Positions 1-21,121 of a stretch of DNA of 64,000 bases are shown in pieces. A program made the position numbers and the translations under genes. The notes beneath the pieces are model-generated. The model ran no database searches. It saw nothing but the letters and a program-made list of their open reading frames with translations, and was not told the origin of the DNA. The DNA comes from Gadus chalcogrammus (Eukaryota > Chordata > Actinopteri > Gadiformes > Gadidae): assembly GCF_026213295.1 (NCBI RefSeq), contig NC_079413.1, positions 22,765,884 through 22,829,883 on the forward strand. The letters are read 5' to 3'. Position 1 is the stretch's first letter. Every line of letters begins with the position of its first letter.

Positions 1-1702
1 GTTTAGCGTTAGGGTTGAGTGTCAGGGTTTAGAGTCAGGGACAGAGCTGGTCAGGGAGGACTGCTTTTACAAAAACCTCTTCACTTGCTTTCGGAATGGT
101 GGTGACATTTTGAAAAGATTCATTTGGGAAAATGTTTTCCTCTGCTTTCCTTTACAAAATTGTATCAAACTTATGTCAAGTGTTTTTGTTTATATATTAA
201 AATCCCACATTGACTTCTACATGTTTGTAACGGTTCATTTAATTGTCCTTTAACTTGGTTAATGTCAAGCTAAACTCCCGCAATACATTCAATATACATG
301 ATTATTATTCTGCAATGTTCACATAATCCATTTTGTAAAAATATGAAACCTCCATATTACTACTAAATTCAGGCCTATTAATGTATTTAACAATGTACAT
401 ACTGCCCCGCAGGCCATTCTCTGCTACTACGACACGTTCAATCCACCAACCCGTCTCAAATCAATGTACTATAGCTACGTTGGTTCAAACGGAAAATGTA
501 GTTTGGTGTGAGACTGTTGTCCAGCAGAGGGAGCTGTTACACCTTAATTATACAGAAATGTCTGTATTTACATTTTAAAATGTTCATGGGCTGGTCTAGT
601 TTGTCTGCAAATAACTCTGCCTCCAGCAACAGGATTGGTTGAAACATATGAAGTGAAGGAAATAAAAGCCCAGTTCACCAGATCTGTGGTCAGCTGCGGT
701 CAGATTTTGGATCATGAATGTATTGAGCTCGGAGGAGCTCAATACATTGAGGAGGAGCACGGCAGGACGCGTGTTTACCTGGTCGATTAGTCCCTGAACG
801 CAGACCCTGAACCCAGACATCCCAAAATATTTATAATTATTTATAGCCTAGTCTAGATAGTCCTTCTGGCAAGAGAATAAACAGTTTAAAAACATAACCT
901 TTTTACCACCTCAAGTGAATTAACCTATCCTATCCCCAGTCAGATGTGTGTGTAAAGTCTGTCTCACTTGTATTAATTTTACTCTGAAATAACTGGAATG
1001 GAACTTTAGGCATTATGAAAATATGTTCATGCAAAATAAAGCATAGAAATCATTTTGGCATTTTCATTCAACACATAACCGGTGTTTTCAGAAATGTCCA
1101 CTTTGGCCGGAGTTTTTAGAAATGATAGTTTTCTGTGATAAAAACGGCGTTCCCTTCGTGTAAACGGGGCATGAGTGGAGAGAGAGGAGAGGGATCACAG
1201 GTGAAGGTGGTTGGGTTAATTAGGGGAGATCAGGGTGGCAGGCAGGTGAATGGGAAAACCAGGGGCGGACCATGACAGACCCTAATTGACCATTACTGAA
1301 ACGACTTTGAAATGACGAAATGGTAAACCATTGGTCATCTGTGTTTTGAAACAATCCTCCCCCTACCCTACCTCTAAATATAGCCTACCAAACATTAGGT
1401 TGTGATGCCCTTGACTGCCATACAATTTTAAGACATAAAATAATTCAAACCATGAAACAGCCACACGATCTTGAACAAACAAATATTAATATTTCAACAA
1501 GGCAGGTAAAGCCAACGTGTTGATAATAACTAGATATACATAACGTAGGCCTAATTACCAGTACAAGTCATTTTTGTCCTGTCATTAAATTTGCTATTTC
1601 AATAGGATCAAAAGATCCCGCAAAGCACTTCCTGGACGGGTCTCTGGAGACTGAATCGTATAGGTTTACATCGTTGACGAAGGAGAAAGTAAGGTCTATA
1701 CA
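1..1702. other. Upstream flank of Bax-like gene A; no gene seen
   Basis: No convincing coding exon was found. The stretch about 1060-1180 resembles a common fish dispersed repeat (a 'cggagttttt..aaacggcgtt' type sequence), recognised only by impression. A segment at 846-943 reappears, diverged, at 29226-29330. The bases just before 1703 would hold the promoter and 5' UTR of the Bax-like gene, but no clear TATA box is visible. Confidence 0.5.
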
Positions 1703-4531
<2,829 letters not shown>

Positions 4532-4542
<11 letters not shown>

Positions 4543-4646
4543 GGCCAGGGCCACCGAGGGCCTGAGGCCAGGGCCACGGAGGGCCTGAAGCCAGGGCCAC
4601 GGAGGGCCTGAGGCCAGGGCCACGGAGGGCCTGAGGCCAGGGCCGC
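4532..4646 (+). repeat. 23-bp minisatellite starting in the Bax-like stop codon region (A)
   Basis: There are exactly five units of a 23-bp GC-rich sequence (GGAGGGCCTGAGGCCAGGG plus CCAC). The first unit overlaps the last codons and the TAA stop. Copy B has seven units. Confidence 0.95.
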
Positions 4647-4953
4647 TTCCAGCCATTTGGGTGATTGCTTAGTGGTAGTTATGACTCCATTTCACCTACA
4701 GATTTTGATCTTACTCTCATTTTGACAGAGAAATCGGTTATACCAGCCTGTTATCAGTATCAGTCACATTCAGTTACTCAGTGGTGTATTGTAAGGATAG
4801 GTTTCTTCAGATTGCAAAATTATTTTTACAAACAGATTTTTTTATATTTGTATTTGACATAGGGCAAAGAAAATAATGCGTGCTCCGCAAAAATAAATAG
4901 CCTAACTAAATAAGCGGGCCTCGTCCATGCAGTATACGCTCTGGCTCGGCTGC

Positions 4954-5430
4954 ATGTCTGACACGGCAGAAGTCGAAGAGCTCGTCCCTCGTTGCGGATC
5001 ATCGTCCGTTATCTGGAAATATTTCGGATTTAGGGCAAGCGATTTGAACCAGCATCAAACAATCTTCAAAGTGTGCCGTAGAGCTGTGTCAGCGCCGCAA
5101 GGCAACACCACTAATTAATTCAGCCACCTGAACACACACCACAAAATAGACTGACGAAGGCATGAATGCTATAAAAGTGTTGCATCGGCTGCTAACACGA
5201 GTTGTCCCACGTCTAGCCAGACGTCCATAAATCGAGCCTGTACAGCATGACACCGTGTCCATCAGGTCACAAAGACACACCGAAATCGCCAATGCAATCA
5301 CATTCCATTTGGCCAAAGATATGTGTCCAATAAACACCGTCAGTAATGAAGTCTTCAAGAAAATGGTAAACATACTGGACAATAGGTATGTTATCCCCTC
5401 GCGCAATTATTTTTTCAAAGTGGCGTATTC
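4954..5430 (+). pseudogene. BED-finger hAT transposase relic (ZBED-like), copy A
   Basis: Translated fragments read like the start of a ZBED/hAT transposase: a BED-finger motif (WKYFGF, then VCRR, GNTTN and, past an in-frame stop, HLNTHHK). Further on in a new frame comes a core segment (AITFHLAKDMCPINTV, then PSRNYFF). The first zinc-binding Cys of the finger is missing, and stops and frame changes break it, so it cannot be functional. The sequence about 5690-5780, with clustered 'gataatc' and 'cataatc', may be the element's 3' end. Copy B lacks the middle of this relic. Confidence 0.75.
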
Positions 5431-5784
5431 AAAACGTCAGGGACAATGCCTTTTGTTCTGGTGCATTCTCTGGTGGCATATTTATTTTAGTAATCCTATT
5501 TATTTCAACGCCTTATTTACAAGTTTAACAAATCTTTTACAATTTAAACATTGTCAAATCTGTGCCCTGTTGATTTTAAGTTGGTGATATCTATGCAAAG
5601 ATTTGTACATTAGCAGGAATGTAGCACAATGGTTCACGGTTGTTAAAGCAGTGTTATGTTAACGTGATCGTTCAATAAAAATATTTGTCAATCAAATGAA
5701 TAATCGTGGTAAATAATCGGGATATCAGTATTGATCAAAATAATTGTGATAATCATGTTGGCCATAATCCCGCACCTCTAATAT

Positions 5785-5978
5785 TTCTTTCTTTCTTTAT
5801 TTCAAGGGTAGCCCCTTGAGATGTATCATCTCATTTTCGAGGGGGTCCTTACAATAATGACAAATAATACAATGAAAGTAAAAAGTAAGTTATAAACATA
5901 AATTCAAACACATAAGCACAAGGACAAACGCACGCACACTCACACACCCACACACACACACACACACGCACACTCACA

Positions 5979-6009
<31 letters not shown>

Positions 6010-6052
6010 CCACACACACACACACACCCACACACACACACACACAAACACA

Positions 6053-6111
<59 letters not shown>

Positions 6112-6655
6112 ACACACCCACACACACTCCAACAATGCTCCCTATAGCTACCCCCCCCCCTTCCCACCCCCTACCAGCCAGTATTACACAGAGTACAATC
6201 AAATATATTAATATACATTACATACAATAAATACATTTTCTTGCATGCACAAGTAGAATATACAGTACATATTTCAACCCAGATACACACATGTAAATAG
6301 TATAGTGGACAAAAGGAAAGCAGGTATGAGTAGAATGAGTCCTAGAGAGAAAAGGTAAGATAGATCAGAAACAAGAGCAGGATGTTTTATAATGCAAAAC
6401 TAAAGATGATTTGAAGATATGGAAAGAAGTAATAGACCTAAGTGAGGAGGGAAGGTTGTTCCAATCTGATGGAGCTTTGAATTTGAATGCCCGACGACCA
6501 ATTTCTTTCCTGATTCTAGGTTTAACTAGAAACAGGTGGTCCATGTGCCGTAGGCTGTATTGAGAAGTTAGAGGGATTAAGAGTTGTTTCAAATATGAAG
6601 GGAAATTGAGATGGATGCATTTGATTGTAAGTATTGACCAATGGAATTTATTGTC
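5785..6655 (-). mobile_element. 5'-truncated LINE insertion, present only in copy A
   Basis: The insertion is flanked by AATAT at 5780-5784 and 6656-6660; copy B has a single AATAT at 43185. On the minus strand, 6592-6365 encodes the C-terminal end typical of fish non-LTR retrotransposon reverse transcriptases (FKFKAPSDWNNLPSSLRS, then FKSSL). The 3' end at the left finishes in a (GAAA)n-type tail. A compound (AC)n microsatellite of about 180 bases lies within it at about 5935-6118. Confidence 0.85.
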
Positions 6656-6660
6656 AATAT

Positions 6661-8995
6661 GACATGTGACAATAAATAAATCATCTTTAAGCTTGAATCT
6701 TATTTGGTAAAATCTTGCGTTATTAATGCATGTTATTTATGTTGTCATAGGTTGTGCAGTAATGTAAATTGTTAATACGTTTGCTTTCCATTGCACATAA
6801 TAAAGTGCAATAAATAGGTCCATAGTCCCTGCAGCCACCATTAGCTAGCGTAGCGACCAATGGAGCTACAACATGTCTATGGAAGACGTTCGGTTGAAGG
6901 ACATATAATGGGAAATAAATATATTTTCCGTTTGGTGGTAGGGGGCTGTTTTCATGAACCTCTGGGGTGGGTCGAGAAGCCAGGGTTCCATCTGATAAGG
7001 CACGGCGTTTACCCCCCCTTATGACATCCAGAGGAGGTTCATCGATGGATTGCAATATGGCTTAAACAATACTATATTTGTATTGGGGGGCACAGCTGTT
7101 CTCAGCATCCTTGAGGCCTGTCTGCCACAGTATAAGAAGTCCTTGCTTTTGTCAGTGGATTGGACTTCTCCTCGCGGAGCTCCCGGAGATGCAGGGGGAC
7201 TTCCCATCTGGGGACCTTTCCTTGCGGAGCTCTTGGAGAGACGCAGGGCGATCCCACCACTGACAATCTCCCAAAACCTGAAAAGGACAGGACAGACTGG
7301 ATCCATTTTTTGAAGGGCAGAGTCCCGGCTACAGTTAGCTCATTGTATGTGTGTGATACTTCACGTCTGGATTCGCATCTTTGTTGAAGCTTATACATGC
7401 AATTCTGTACGAAAAGCCACCAAAGGGGGATGTAATTGCTGCCTTAGTTCCCGCTTCGATAATGAGGCGGTCTGAGTCAGATGTATAGGCAGCCCCAGGT
7501 AAATAAAATATTAAACTCGAAGTACAACAATTTAAACACAACACATGAAAGATTTGGGTAGTGACCTTTTAATGAACACCTCACAGGTTACAGAATTTAT
7601 AGAATGTAGAGAACATAATAGAATTGAAAGGGAACTCCGCCCATATCCCCAGCACCACTAGACAAAGCATCTGTATGCTATGAACCAGTCAGTCGTTACA
7701 GGTTTAGATATAAGACCTCCTTTGGTCAATATTGGCTTCATTAACATTGGTCTTTCTACTATGCAAACATGCCATGATTTTTGCCCCACAGCTGAGCGTC
7801 GAACGAACTTCCTTGTTTCAAAGGGAAACACATCCTGGCTAGTGGACATGGGACATGCCTTGTTCTCTGGATACATCCTGTCTACAATTGCAATCACCTG
7901 ACCATGTAGCAACCGCATTGTGAAATATCAACAATTCAGATAGAATTCCATCAATGCATATTTTTGCATATTATGCAAGACGTACGGCTGTTCTACGCCG
8001 TTCTCTCCAGTTCACTTGCGTTCCCATTTAAACTATGAATGCTTCTGTTCTCAGGCCACCTGGTTAAGGGCTTGGGCCGCGTAATCAAGTTACGACATGG
8101 ATAACAGCACTGAGCTCTGGAACAATAGCAAAACCATGGACTTTGACAACAACAACATCTAACAAACTCATGAGGCAAAGGAACGTTTGAAGGAGGTCAT
8201 GCTCACGGGTGCCTGGAGGTGGAGGTGGAGGTTATTTTCCACAGATCAAATCCGTGGACTCTGGGCAGTCAACACGAATGGAGCAGTGTCAGATGGAGGA
8301 GGTGAAGGAAGTGGCAGAGATTACAGCGAAGGGAGGAGTGAAGGCAGAGGGGTGTGTCTCGGTGGAGCAATGGGGGACAATAGAAATCCCTGCAAGTTAG
8401 ACGTTCCCCAGCCCTCAATGGTTTATCAGTTACTTGAGTCCATATAAAATGGTGCTTTCTCATTTTTGCAGTAGTCCTACATATATAGTAGAAACTGTAA
8501 TCCTATAACTATCCAATATTTATTTTTATGAAATCTATTATATTGGAAACGTCTGGCCATAAAATAATACAGGGTTTGTTGTTGTCAAAGTATTTACCAT
8601 CACTGTTATACAAAAATATCGCTTACATTTAAAAATCCTAATGCATAGCTTCATTACATCATTCTGCATCAAGCAACAAGCAACTTCATAAATAAAGGCA
8701 TTTGAATATAATTGGTGTGCATCCTTGTCTTCCTTTGTACCACTGTATACTATGCATACTATTTATACTATGTATACTATGTTAACAGGGACCCTAGATT
8801 GGTGCTCAGAGGGTCCCCGGCTGCTGCAATGTAATGTTCTGGTGCCGGCAGATCCAGGGTCAGATAGACAGATAGTCAGTCTGGAAGCCAAAAAGGAGCC
8901 AAATATGGATATGCCATTTGCGTTTTTCGTCTGTTTGAAGTGTGAAATTATTTTGAAATGTATTGATCTTAGGATTCTAGTTCATTTCACATAGG
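6661..8995. other. Conserved between copies but unrecognised; no gene assigned
   Basis: Open frames exist on both strands, for example 7050-7313 plus, 7019-7306 minus, 7680-7901 plus and 8187-8447 plus, and most are kept in copy B. None shows a recognisable family, and retention in a recent duplicate is not evidence for coding. A short frame at 8096-8161 (MDNSTELWNNSK...) follows a plausible acceptor (ttctgttctcag at about 8055), so a small unrecognised exon cannot be excluded. Confidence 0.4.
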
Positions 8996-9029
8996 ATAGT
9001 CTCATCCAATCAGGTCTATATTCTCGCGT

Positions 9030-9405
9030 AAAGCATCATGGGTAGGATATTCCATCCCTTGATTCACTCTACCACAAACGGACACTACGCAGAGCACGGA
9101 AAATCATCTCCGACCCCTCTCACCCTGCACACTATGCCTTCCAGCCACTGCCCTCTGGGGGGCGTTACAGGACGATTGCCTCCAGAACAACCCGGTTAAA
9201 AAACAGTTTCATCCCAACTGCAATAAACGTTCTGAACTCGGAACGTTAAGGATTAAGCATGGCCCTTATGTATTGTGTAGTGTGTATTTCTGTATGTATC
9301 TCTGTGTTATATGTTTTGTAAGTTGGAACCTGTACCAAGCTGACAACAAATTCCACCAGCCTGGCTGTGTGGTCATTAAAATAATCAATCAATCAATCAA
9401 TCATT
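9030..9405 (+). mobile_element. LINE 3' end (CR1/L2-like), copy A
   Basis: The plus-strand translation gives the C-terminus typical of these reverse transcriptases (ISDPSHPAHYAFQPLPSGG, then RTTRLKNSFIPTAINVLN). A short 3' UTR follows and ends in an (AATC)n tail at about 9386-9404, as CR1/L2-type elements do. It is 5' truncated and present at the same place in copy B (about 45563-45938). The clade assignment is tentative. Confidence 0.8.
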
Positions 9406-10105
9406 ACCCAACAGAAGAGGAAGAAGGGCAGTGAGAGTGTGTCCGGCCGTCTGTCTGTGGTTTCTTTCTACAACCCCCCCCCCCCCCCCCCCCCAACCAA
9501 AACCCAGGGAGGAGGTCCCAGAATAAAATCGGAATAACATTTATTGTTTTATGTATAATTTCTGATTAATATTATTATTCTTAAGGCACTTATGGAAGCA
9601 TTATTCACTAATAAAACAAGAAATCATCGGCAGAACACACGAGAACATTCAGTTGGATCCACTGAGTTGTTTATTACAATTATGCTTCATTAACAAAAAA
9701 GACAGAAAAATAGTCCCTTACATGTACACAATAAACACGAGGACTAAAACAATAGAAGCAGCAGACTTTACAAATCATCAACAGGTGAGCACATATCTTT
9801 AATAACTGAACATGTTCTGCGGCCGCTTGGTTCCCAACAGAACACAAAAAATCAAGATTCAGTTTAAAGTCATTTACAACATGCAACATTATCCCATAGA
9901 CATCTTGGTTATTATGAATAAAACATAACATCTGCTTTAAATCAGGTCGCATATCAGGATTATGACAAAAATGATGATATAAGAGCCCTTAAGACTTAAA
10001 CTGTTATATATAAAGATGGACCATCAATAGGTATTTTATGTACATTTCAAATAATAAATGTGCTTATCTAACTATGGGAGATCTTAAAAGCCTTTTCATG
10101 GTTTA
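9406..10105. other. Possible 3' UTR and polyadenylation region for the B30.2 gene (A)
   Basis: This holds a poly-C run at about 9473-9494 and AT-rich sequence. On the minus strand an AATAAA lies at 9675-9670, about 1 kb beyond the B30.2 stop region, and could be its polyadenylation signal. No recognisable protein is encoded. Confidence 0.3.
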
Positions 10106-10117
10106 TCATGCTATACC

Positions 10118-10120
<3 letters not shown>

Positions 10121-10205
<85 letters not shown>
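10121..10205. repeat. (AG)n microsatellite (A)
   Basis: A pure AG tract. Copy B has the longer equivalent at 46654-46762. Confidence 0.97.
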
Positions 10206-10207
<2 letters not shown>

Positions 10208-10239
10208 ATAACTGCCACAAAGACACTGAGTCGTCAGTC

Positions 10240-10605
10240 CTCTCAGTGTGTGTGTTTTTATGTAGGTTTGTTTTTGTGTGTGTGCACGTGTGTGTGTCTG
10301 TCTGTGTGTGTGTGTGTGTGTGTTTTTGGTGTGTGTGTCTGTCTGTGTGTCTGTGTGTGTGTCGGTGTGTGTTTGTGTGTGTGTGTGTGTGTGTGTATGT
10401 GTTTGCATGCGTATGTGTGCGTGTGTGTGTGAAAAGTGCCACCCCTCAACTCTCCCCCCCTTCCACCCCCTCCCCCTTCCACCCCCTCCCCCCTCCACCC
10501 CTCCCCCCTCCCCCTCCACCCTCCACCCCCTCCGCCCTCCCCCCTCCCTCCACCCTCCCCCCTCCACCTCTGAGGCACCCCGCAGACCCCCCCCCCCCCA
10601 TTTCT
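10240..10605. repeat. Imperfect GT tract followed by C-rich polypyrimidine tract (A)
   Basis: About 10240-10435 is interrupted GT repeat. About 10440-10605 is almost pure pyrimidine built from CCCTCC/CCACC units, lying just beyond the B30.2 stop. Long open frames here are repeat artefacts. Confidence 0.9.
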
Positions 10606-10655
10606 CTACAACTGAGGGACCACCGAGACGCCCCCCGCTGCCACTGGCTCTCTTT

Positions 10656-11926
10656 CTACAGCCGACACAGAGAGGCTGACCCCCCCCCCCCATACCCACA
10701 CCCCCGGGAGGAGGTCCTCCTGGGTGAAGGAGGACCAGAAGGTGTGGAGGTGTGTCAGTGTGTCTGAGGACCCTCCTCCACCTGGGGACACTCTGTAGAA
10801 GGACAGAGAGCCAGCAGGCCGGTCCAGATACACTCCTACTCTGGTGGAGCCAGCGGGGGGGAGAGGGAGGACTGTATCTCTATCGTTGTACCGGACAGAG
10901 TAAAGATCTCCAGGACTTGTTGTTCCGTCCAAGCCTGCTGTCACGACCCCCTCCTCTCCTTGTGATTCCTCTGTATGTCACTCCTATAACAACCACTCCT
11001 CTCCACTCTACCTCCCAGTAACAGCGGCCAGTCAGAGCCTCTCTACCCAACACCTGCTGCCAGTAGTCAAATCTGTCTGGGTGATCCGGATACGACTGGT
11101 CCTCTTCAACCCACGTCACCTTCCTGTTGTCCTCAGACAGAGAGAGGTGTCTGTGGGCCGTGTTGGGGTCCAGTGTGAGGTCACAGGCATCTGAGGGAGA
11201 ACCAGACATGATGAGCTGCTGAACCGCTCTTCATCCTCATCATCATCATCATCACTAGTACTGTTCTCCTGCGCTATATGTACATATACATAGATATGAA
11301 CACATACATATACATATGTACACATACATAGATACACACACCTCAACAATAACGTTATGAAAACATCAACAACAATATTATGAAAACATCAGCAATCAGA
11401 ATCAGAATCAGAAAGGATTTAATTGAAAGAAGGGTTTTACACCAACCAGGAATTTGGCTTGGTGAGTAAGATGCATACATTAAGACAATAACAATGAACA
11501 ATGAACAAACAGTGATAGATGTATAACACAATATAAACAAGCAGGGACATAAGTGATCAATTAAAAATAGGATGAATACATCAACAAAGGTCTCTCCTTG
11601 GATCCAGGACTTACCAAAGACAAGCACCTCAGCGCTGTGATTGGCCGTGCCAGCGCTGTTGCTCGCCATGCAGCAGACCGTGTTCACGCCGTACCTCCCA
11701 CCTCTGACGAAGAGGAAGCCCCTCTCCACCCAGGCCTCTGATTGGTCGTCTGTGCCGTCCCTCTCCAGGGGCCTGCCGTTGTGGAGCCACTCTACTGTGG
11801 GCTCCGGCGTGCCGCCGGCGTGGCAGGTGTAGCGGGCCGTTTGGCCCACGGGCAACACGTGGGTAGAGGAGTGGAACTCTGTGATGCTGGGGGCCTCCTC
11901 CTCCTCCTCCGTGAGCATCACTGAAC
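10656..11926 (-). pseudogene. Ig I-set plus PRY-SPRY (B30.2) gene fragment, copy A, frameshifted
   Basis: There are two exons on the minus strand. Exon 11926-11615 (312 nt, phase 1 to 1) encodes one I-set immunoglobulin domain (YTCHAGG, VEWLHNGR, MASNSAG). Exon 11190-10656 encodes PRY-SPRY starting DACDLTLDPNTAHR. The exons join in phase (TTT G|AT). In the SPRY core, after NNKSW, a 17-bp deletion relative to copy B at about 10909 shifts the frame and leads to a stop, so the second half (LYSVRYN, VGVYLDRPAGSLSFY) is out of frame. B30.2 domains bind ligands in TRIM, butyrophilin and NLR-type immune proteins. I see no RING, B-box, NACHT or signal peptide here, so upstream exons are unknown. The next genes upstream on the strand are the lectin exons. 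Confidence 0.85.
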
Positions 11927-12393
11927 CTGAAGAAACCAGGAGGAGAGGAGTGAACGTCTACAACACGGATCTAGAGATGCAGCGTCAGACACTCCCTTCA
12001 CTCTCTCCTGACACCTGTCCACTAGAGGGCGACCAGGGGATTCACACCCAGTATTCTGGCCTGCCTTTTCATACATGATTGAGTATCACAGCAGTGTCAA
12101 CAAAGATTACCCAGGGAGGGGAAGTCACTCCACGAAGAGATTAACGAGTCGGGGGCGGAGCTTGTGGAGGAGAACGCCAAACCGTTCAGCAGCTCCAATA
12201 GAAACTAGTGCAGGTGAACCCAGAAAGGGTTGACCCTTGTGACCTGACCTCAGTAGACCACAATAGAAACCTGACCTCAGTAGACCTAAGCACATCCAAC
12301 AACCTTTCAACTCTTAAAGAGTGTATTTACTGTATCTACGGCACAGAGAACAGAAAGGAGGATCCGTTCTCCACTCATGAACACAAACAAAGT
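11927..12393. other. Gap between Ig exon and lectin last exon (A)
   Basis: No exon was recognised. Short tandem copies of a roughly 30-bp sequence (containing CCTGACCTCAGTAGACC) lie at about 12240-12290; relatives occur at 13150-13230 in a lectin intron. Confidence 0.5.
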
Positions 12394-18885
<6,492 letters not shown>

Positions 18886-18979
18886 GGTTCCTCCCTGACA
18901 GCTTCAGATACGTCTGCTCTCAGGAGTCGGCTCTGATATATCAGCTGGAAAAAACACGTCGCATGTTTTAATTCTGAGC

Positions 18980-19560
18980 AGCCTGCAATCTGATATCATC
19001 AGTGTCAGGAAGTGACAGTGGTGACACTCGTATCAGAGTGAAGACACTCTTATCAGATGTCTTCAGTTGACACACAGACTCACGGACGCATGCAAACACA
19101 CACAATATTATTTTTCATTGAATATAAAGACACAACGTAGGTATCAGAGACGTGTAGTGAGGCCCGTGGCTGGTGAGGCACTGACCTCTTCAGAGTCAGA
19201 TTTACAAATATATGAACCCAATTGTTATGTAGTAGAAAAGGCGATTTCTCGTAGCACAGCCACAAAGTCTTTTCGGCGGTACCACTCTGTTTGAAAGTGA
19301 GTGAGAATCCTTAGAGACTCCCTCCACCCAGCTCACCCTCTACTCAATAACTAACATTGTAAATACAGACTCAGACACAGTAGAGAGGACGGTGTCATCA
19401 CACACACAACAAGATTCTTCAATAGCTTCTTCCCTGCAGCAGTGCGACTGATGGCATTAACAGAGAACATCTGAAAAATACAATGTGCAATATTGTGTTT
19501 TGCTTATTTATTTTATTTATTTATTTAAATATATACTCACCACCCTACCCCCACTTCCTA
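18980..19560 (+). repeat. Left arm of large inverted repeat (A)
   Basis: This is the inverted counterpart of about 20020-20733. Shared landmarks include the CTGATATCATCAGTG block, GACGCATGCAAACACAC and the block around GGCTGGTGAGGCACTGAC. It contains a fragment of a LINE C-terminus and lacks about 190 bases that the right arm has. Confidence 0.88.
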
Positions 19561-20019
19561 CGTGCAACAACGCTGCTATATGTGGTTGGTTATACAGTAT
19601 GGTTGCACTGCTGAATTCAATTTAATTTAATATGTATACACCTTTTTTAATTGTAATCACTATCTACTGTGGTGCTCTCTGAAATGCATTGCACAACATG
19701 CAATTTGTCCTTATCTCAATTTTTAAAACTTTTTATATTTTTTATTATTACTATTTATTGTGCTTCTCTCTCTCGCTCTCTCTCTCTCTCCATGGACCTT
19801 TTTTTTATACATTTTTTTGACAATTAGCAGCCAGGGGGTACAGTAATGGCAGACATAAAATACAGACACAAAAAATACAAAATGCAGCATTAAATTAAAT
19901 AAAAAGATTATAAAGAGCACACGCACTAGGTGTTTTAATAGCTTTCCCATTTCTAGAACATAGATAGTGGATAGTGATTAAAATTAAAAAATATATATAC
20001 ATATTAAATTAAATGGGGG
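19561..20019. other. Loop of the inverted repeat (A)
   Basis: AT-rich loop with a short CT tract. The segment about 19795-19960 is the reverse complement of 61785-61962, and in that orientation it ends with AATAAA, so it is a dispersed element. Confidence 0.6.
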
Positions 20020-20733
20020 TAGGAAGTGGGGGTAGGGTGGTGAGTATATATTTAAATAAAATACAATATTGCACATTGTATTTTTCAGATGTTCTCTGTT
20101 AATGCCTTCAGTCGCACTGTTGCAGGGAAGAAGCTATTGAAGAATCTTGTTGTGTGTGTGATGACACTGTCCGCTCTACTGTGTCTGAGTCTGTATTTAC
20201 AATGTTAGTTATTGAGTAGAGGGTGCGCTGGGTGGAGGGAGTCTAATGATTCTCACTGCCCTTTTCCGACAGCGCTGACTGTAAATAAAGTCCATGGAGG
20301 GAAGTGTGGTCCCAGTAATCCTCTCAGCTGTCTTTATGACCCTTTGGAGTGCCCTCCTCTGTGCCTGTGTAACGGGTTGCTTCAAACTACGGGACAGAAA
20401 GTAACGCGGTCTTTTCAAACAGAGTGGTACCGCCGAAAAGACTGGCTGTGTGGCTGTGCTACGAGAAATCGCCTTTTCTACTACATAACAATTGGGTTCA
20501 TATATTTGTAAATCGGACTCTGATAAAGTCAGTGCCTCACCAGCCACGGGCCTCACTACACGTCTCTGATACCTATGTATGTTGTGTCTTTATATTTAAT
20601 GAAAAATAATATTTTTTGTGTTTGCATGCGTCCGTGAGTCTGTGTGTCAACTGAAGACATCTGATAAGAGTGTATTCACTCTGATAAGAGTGTCAACTGT
20701 CACTTCCTGACACTGATGATATCAGATTGCAGG
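20020..20733 (-). repeat. Right arm of large inverted repeat, with LINE fragment (A)
   Basis: This is the reverse complement of 18980-19560. On the minus strand, about 20360-20080 carries a LINE reverse-transcriptase C-terminal relic (RRALQRVIKTAERITGT, then in another frame RFFNSFFPATVRLKAL). A portion at about 20380-20450 recurs at 25905-25990. Confidence 0.85.
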
Positions 20734-20931
20734 CTGAACTCGTCGATTTGAGAATTATGCTCCTTGATTCATCTATGGCAATTAAGTATGTTTGTTACAA
20801 ACTGGAAGAGTTGTTATCTAATAATAATATATTTTACATGATCATCACCTGGCTAACTGGGAAGGGGGATTGTCTCTATTATGCGGTTATGTTTTGCTTT
20901 TTTATTTAAATAAGGACATACATGATTTATG

Positions 20932-21071
20932 CAGACCCGTCGCCAGACCTGAGTCTGAAGGGGGGCATATGAAATGCATAGGGGAGTACAATTATTATTA
21001 GCCTACAGTACGTATATTTCCTCTATTCGCGCAGCACATAATCATCACGTTAATCATAACCAACAGCAATA

Positions 21072-21121
<50 letters not shown>

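Noticed and set aside
7019..7313. Overlapping open frames on both strands conserved in copy B
   Set aside because: Retention in a recent duplicate is expected without selection, and no family was recognised on either strand.
8187..8447. Gly-rich open frame with a Lys/Glu-rich partner frame
   Set aside because: No domain or splice context supports it; left as unrecognised sequence.
10108..10767. Long open frames of repeated Cys-Val, His-Thr, Ser-Leu or Arg-Glu
   Set aside because: They are translations of AC, GT, CT and AG microsatellites and the C-rich tract, open on both strands for compositional reasons. The same applies at 3186, 5849, 12676, 16373, 29303, 46573 and 57781.
11615..11926. 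Assignment of the Ig exon to a named muscle protein such as SPEG
   Set aside because: The I-set pattern is clear, but identity to one named gene could not be established from memory.
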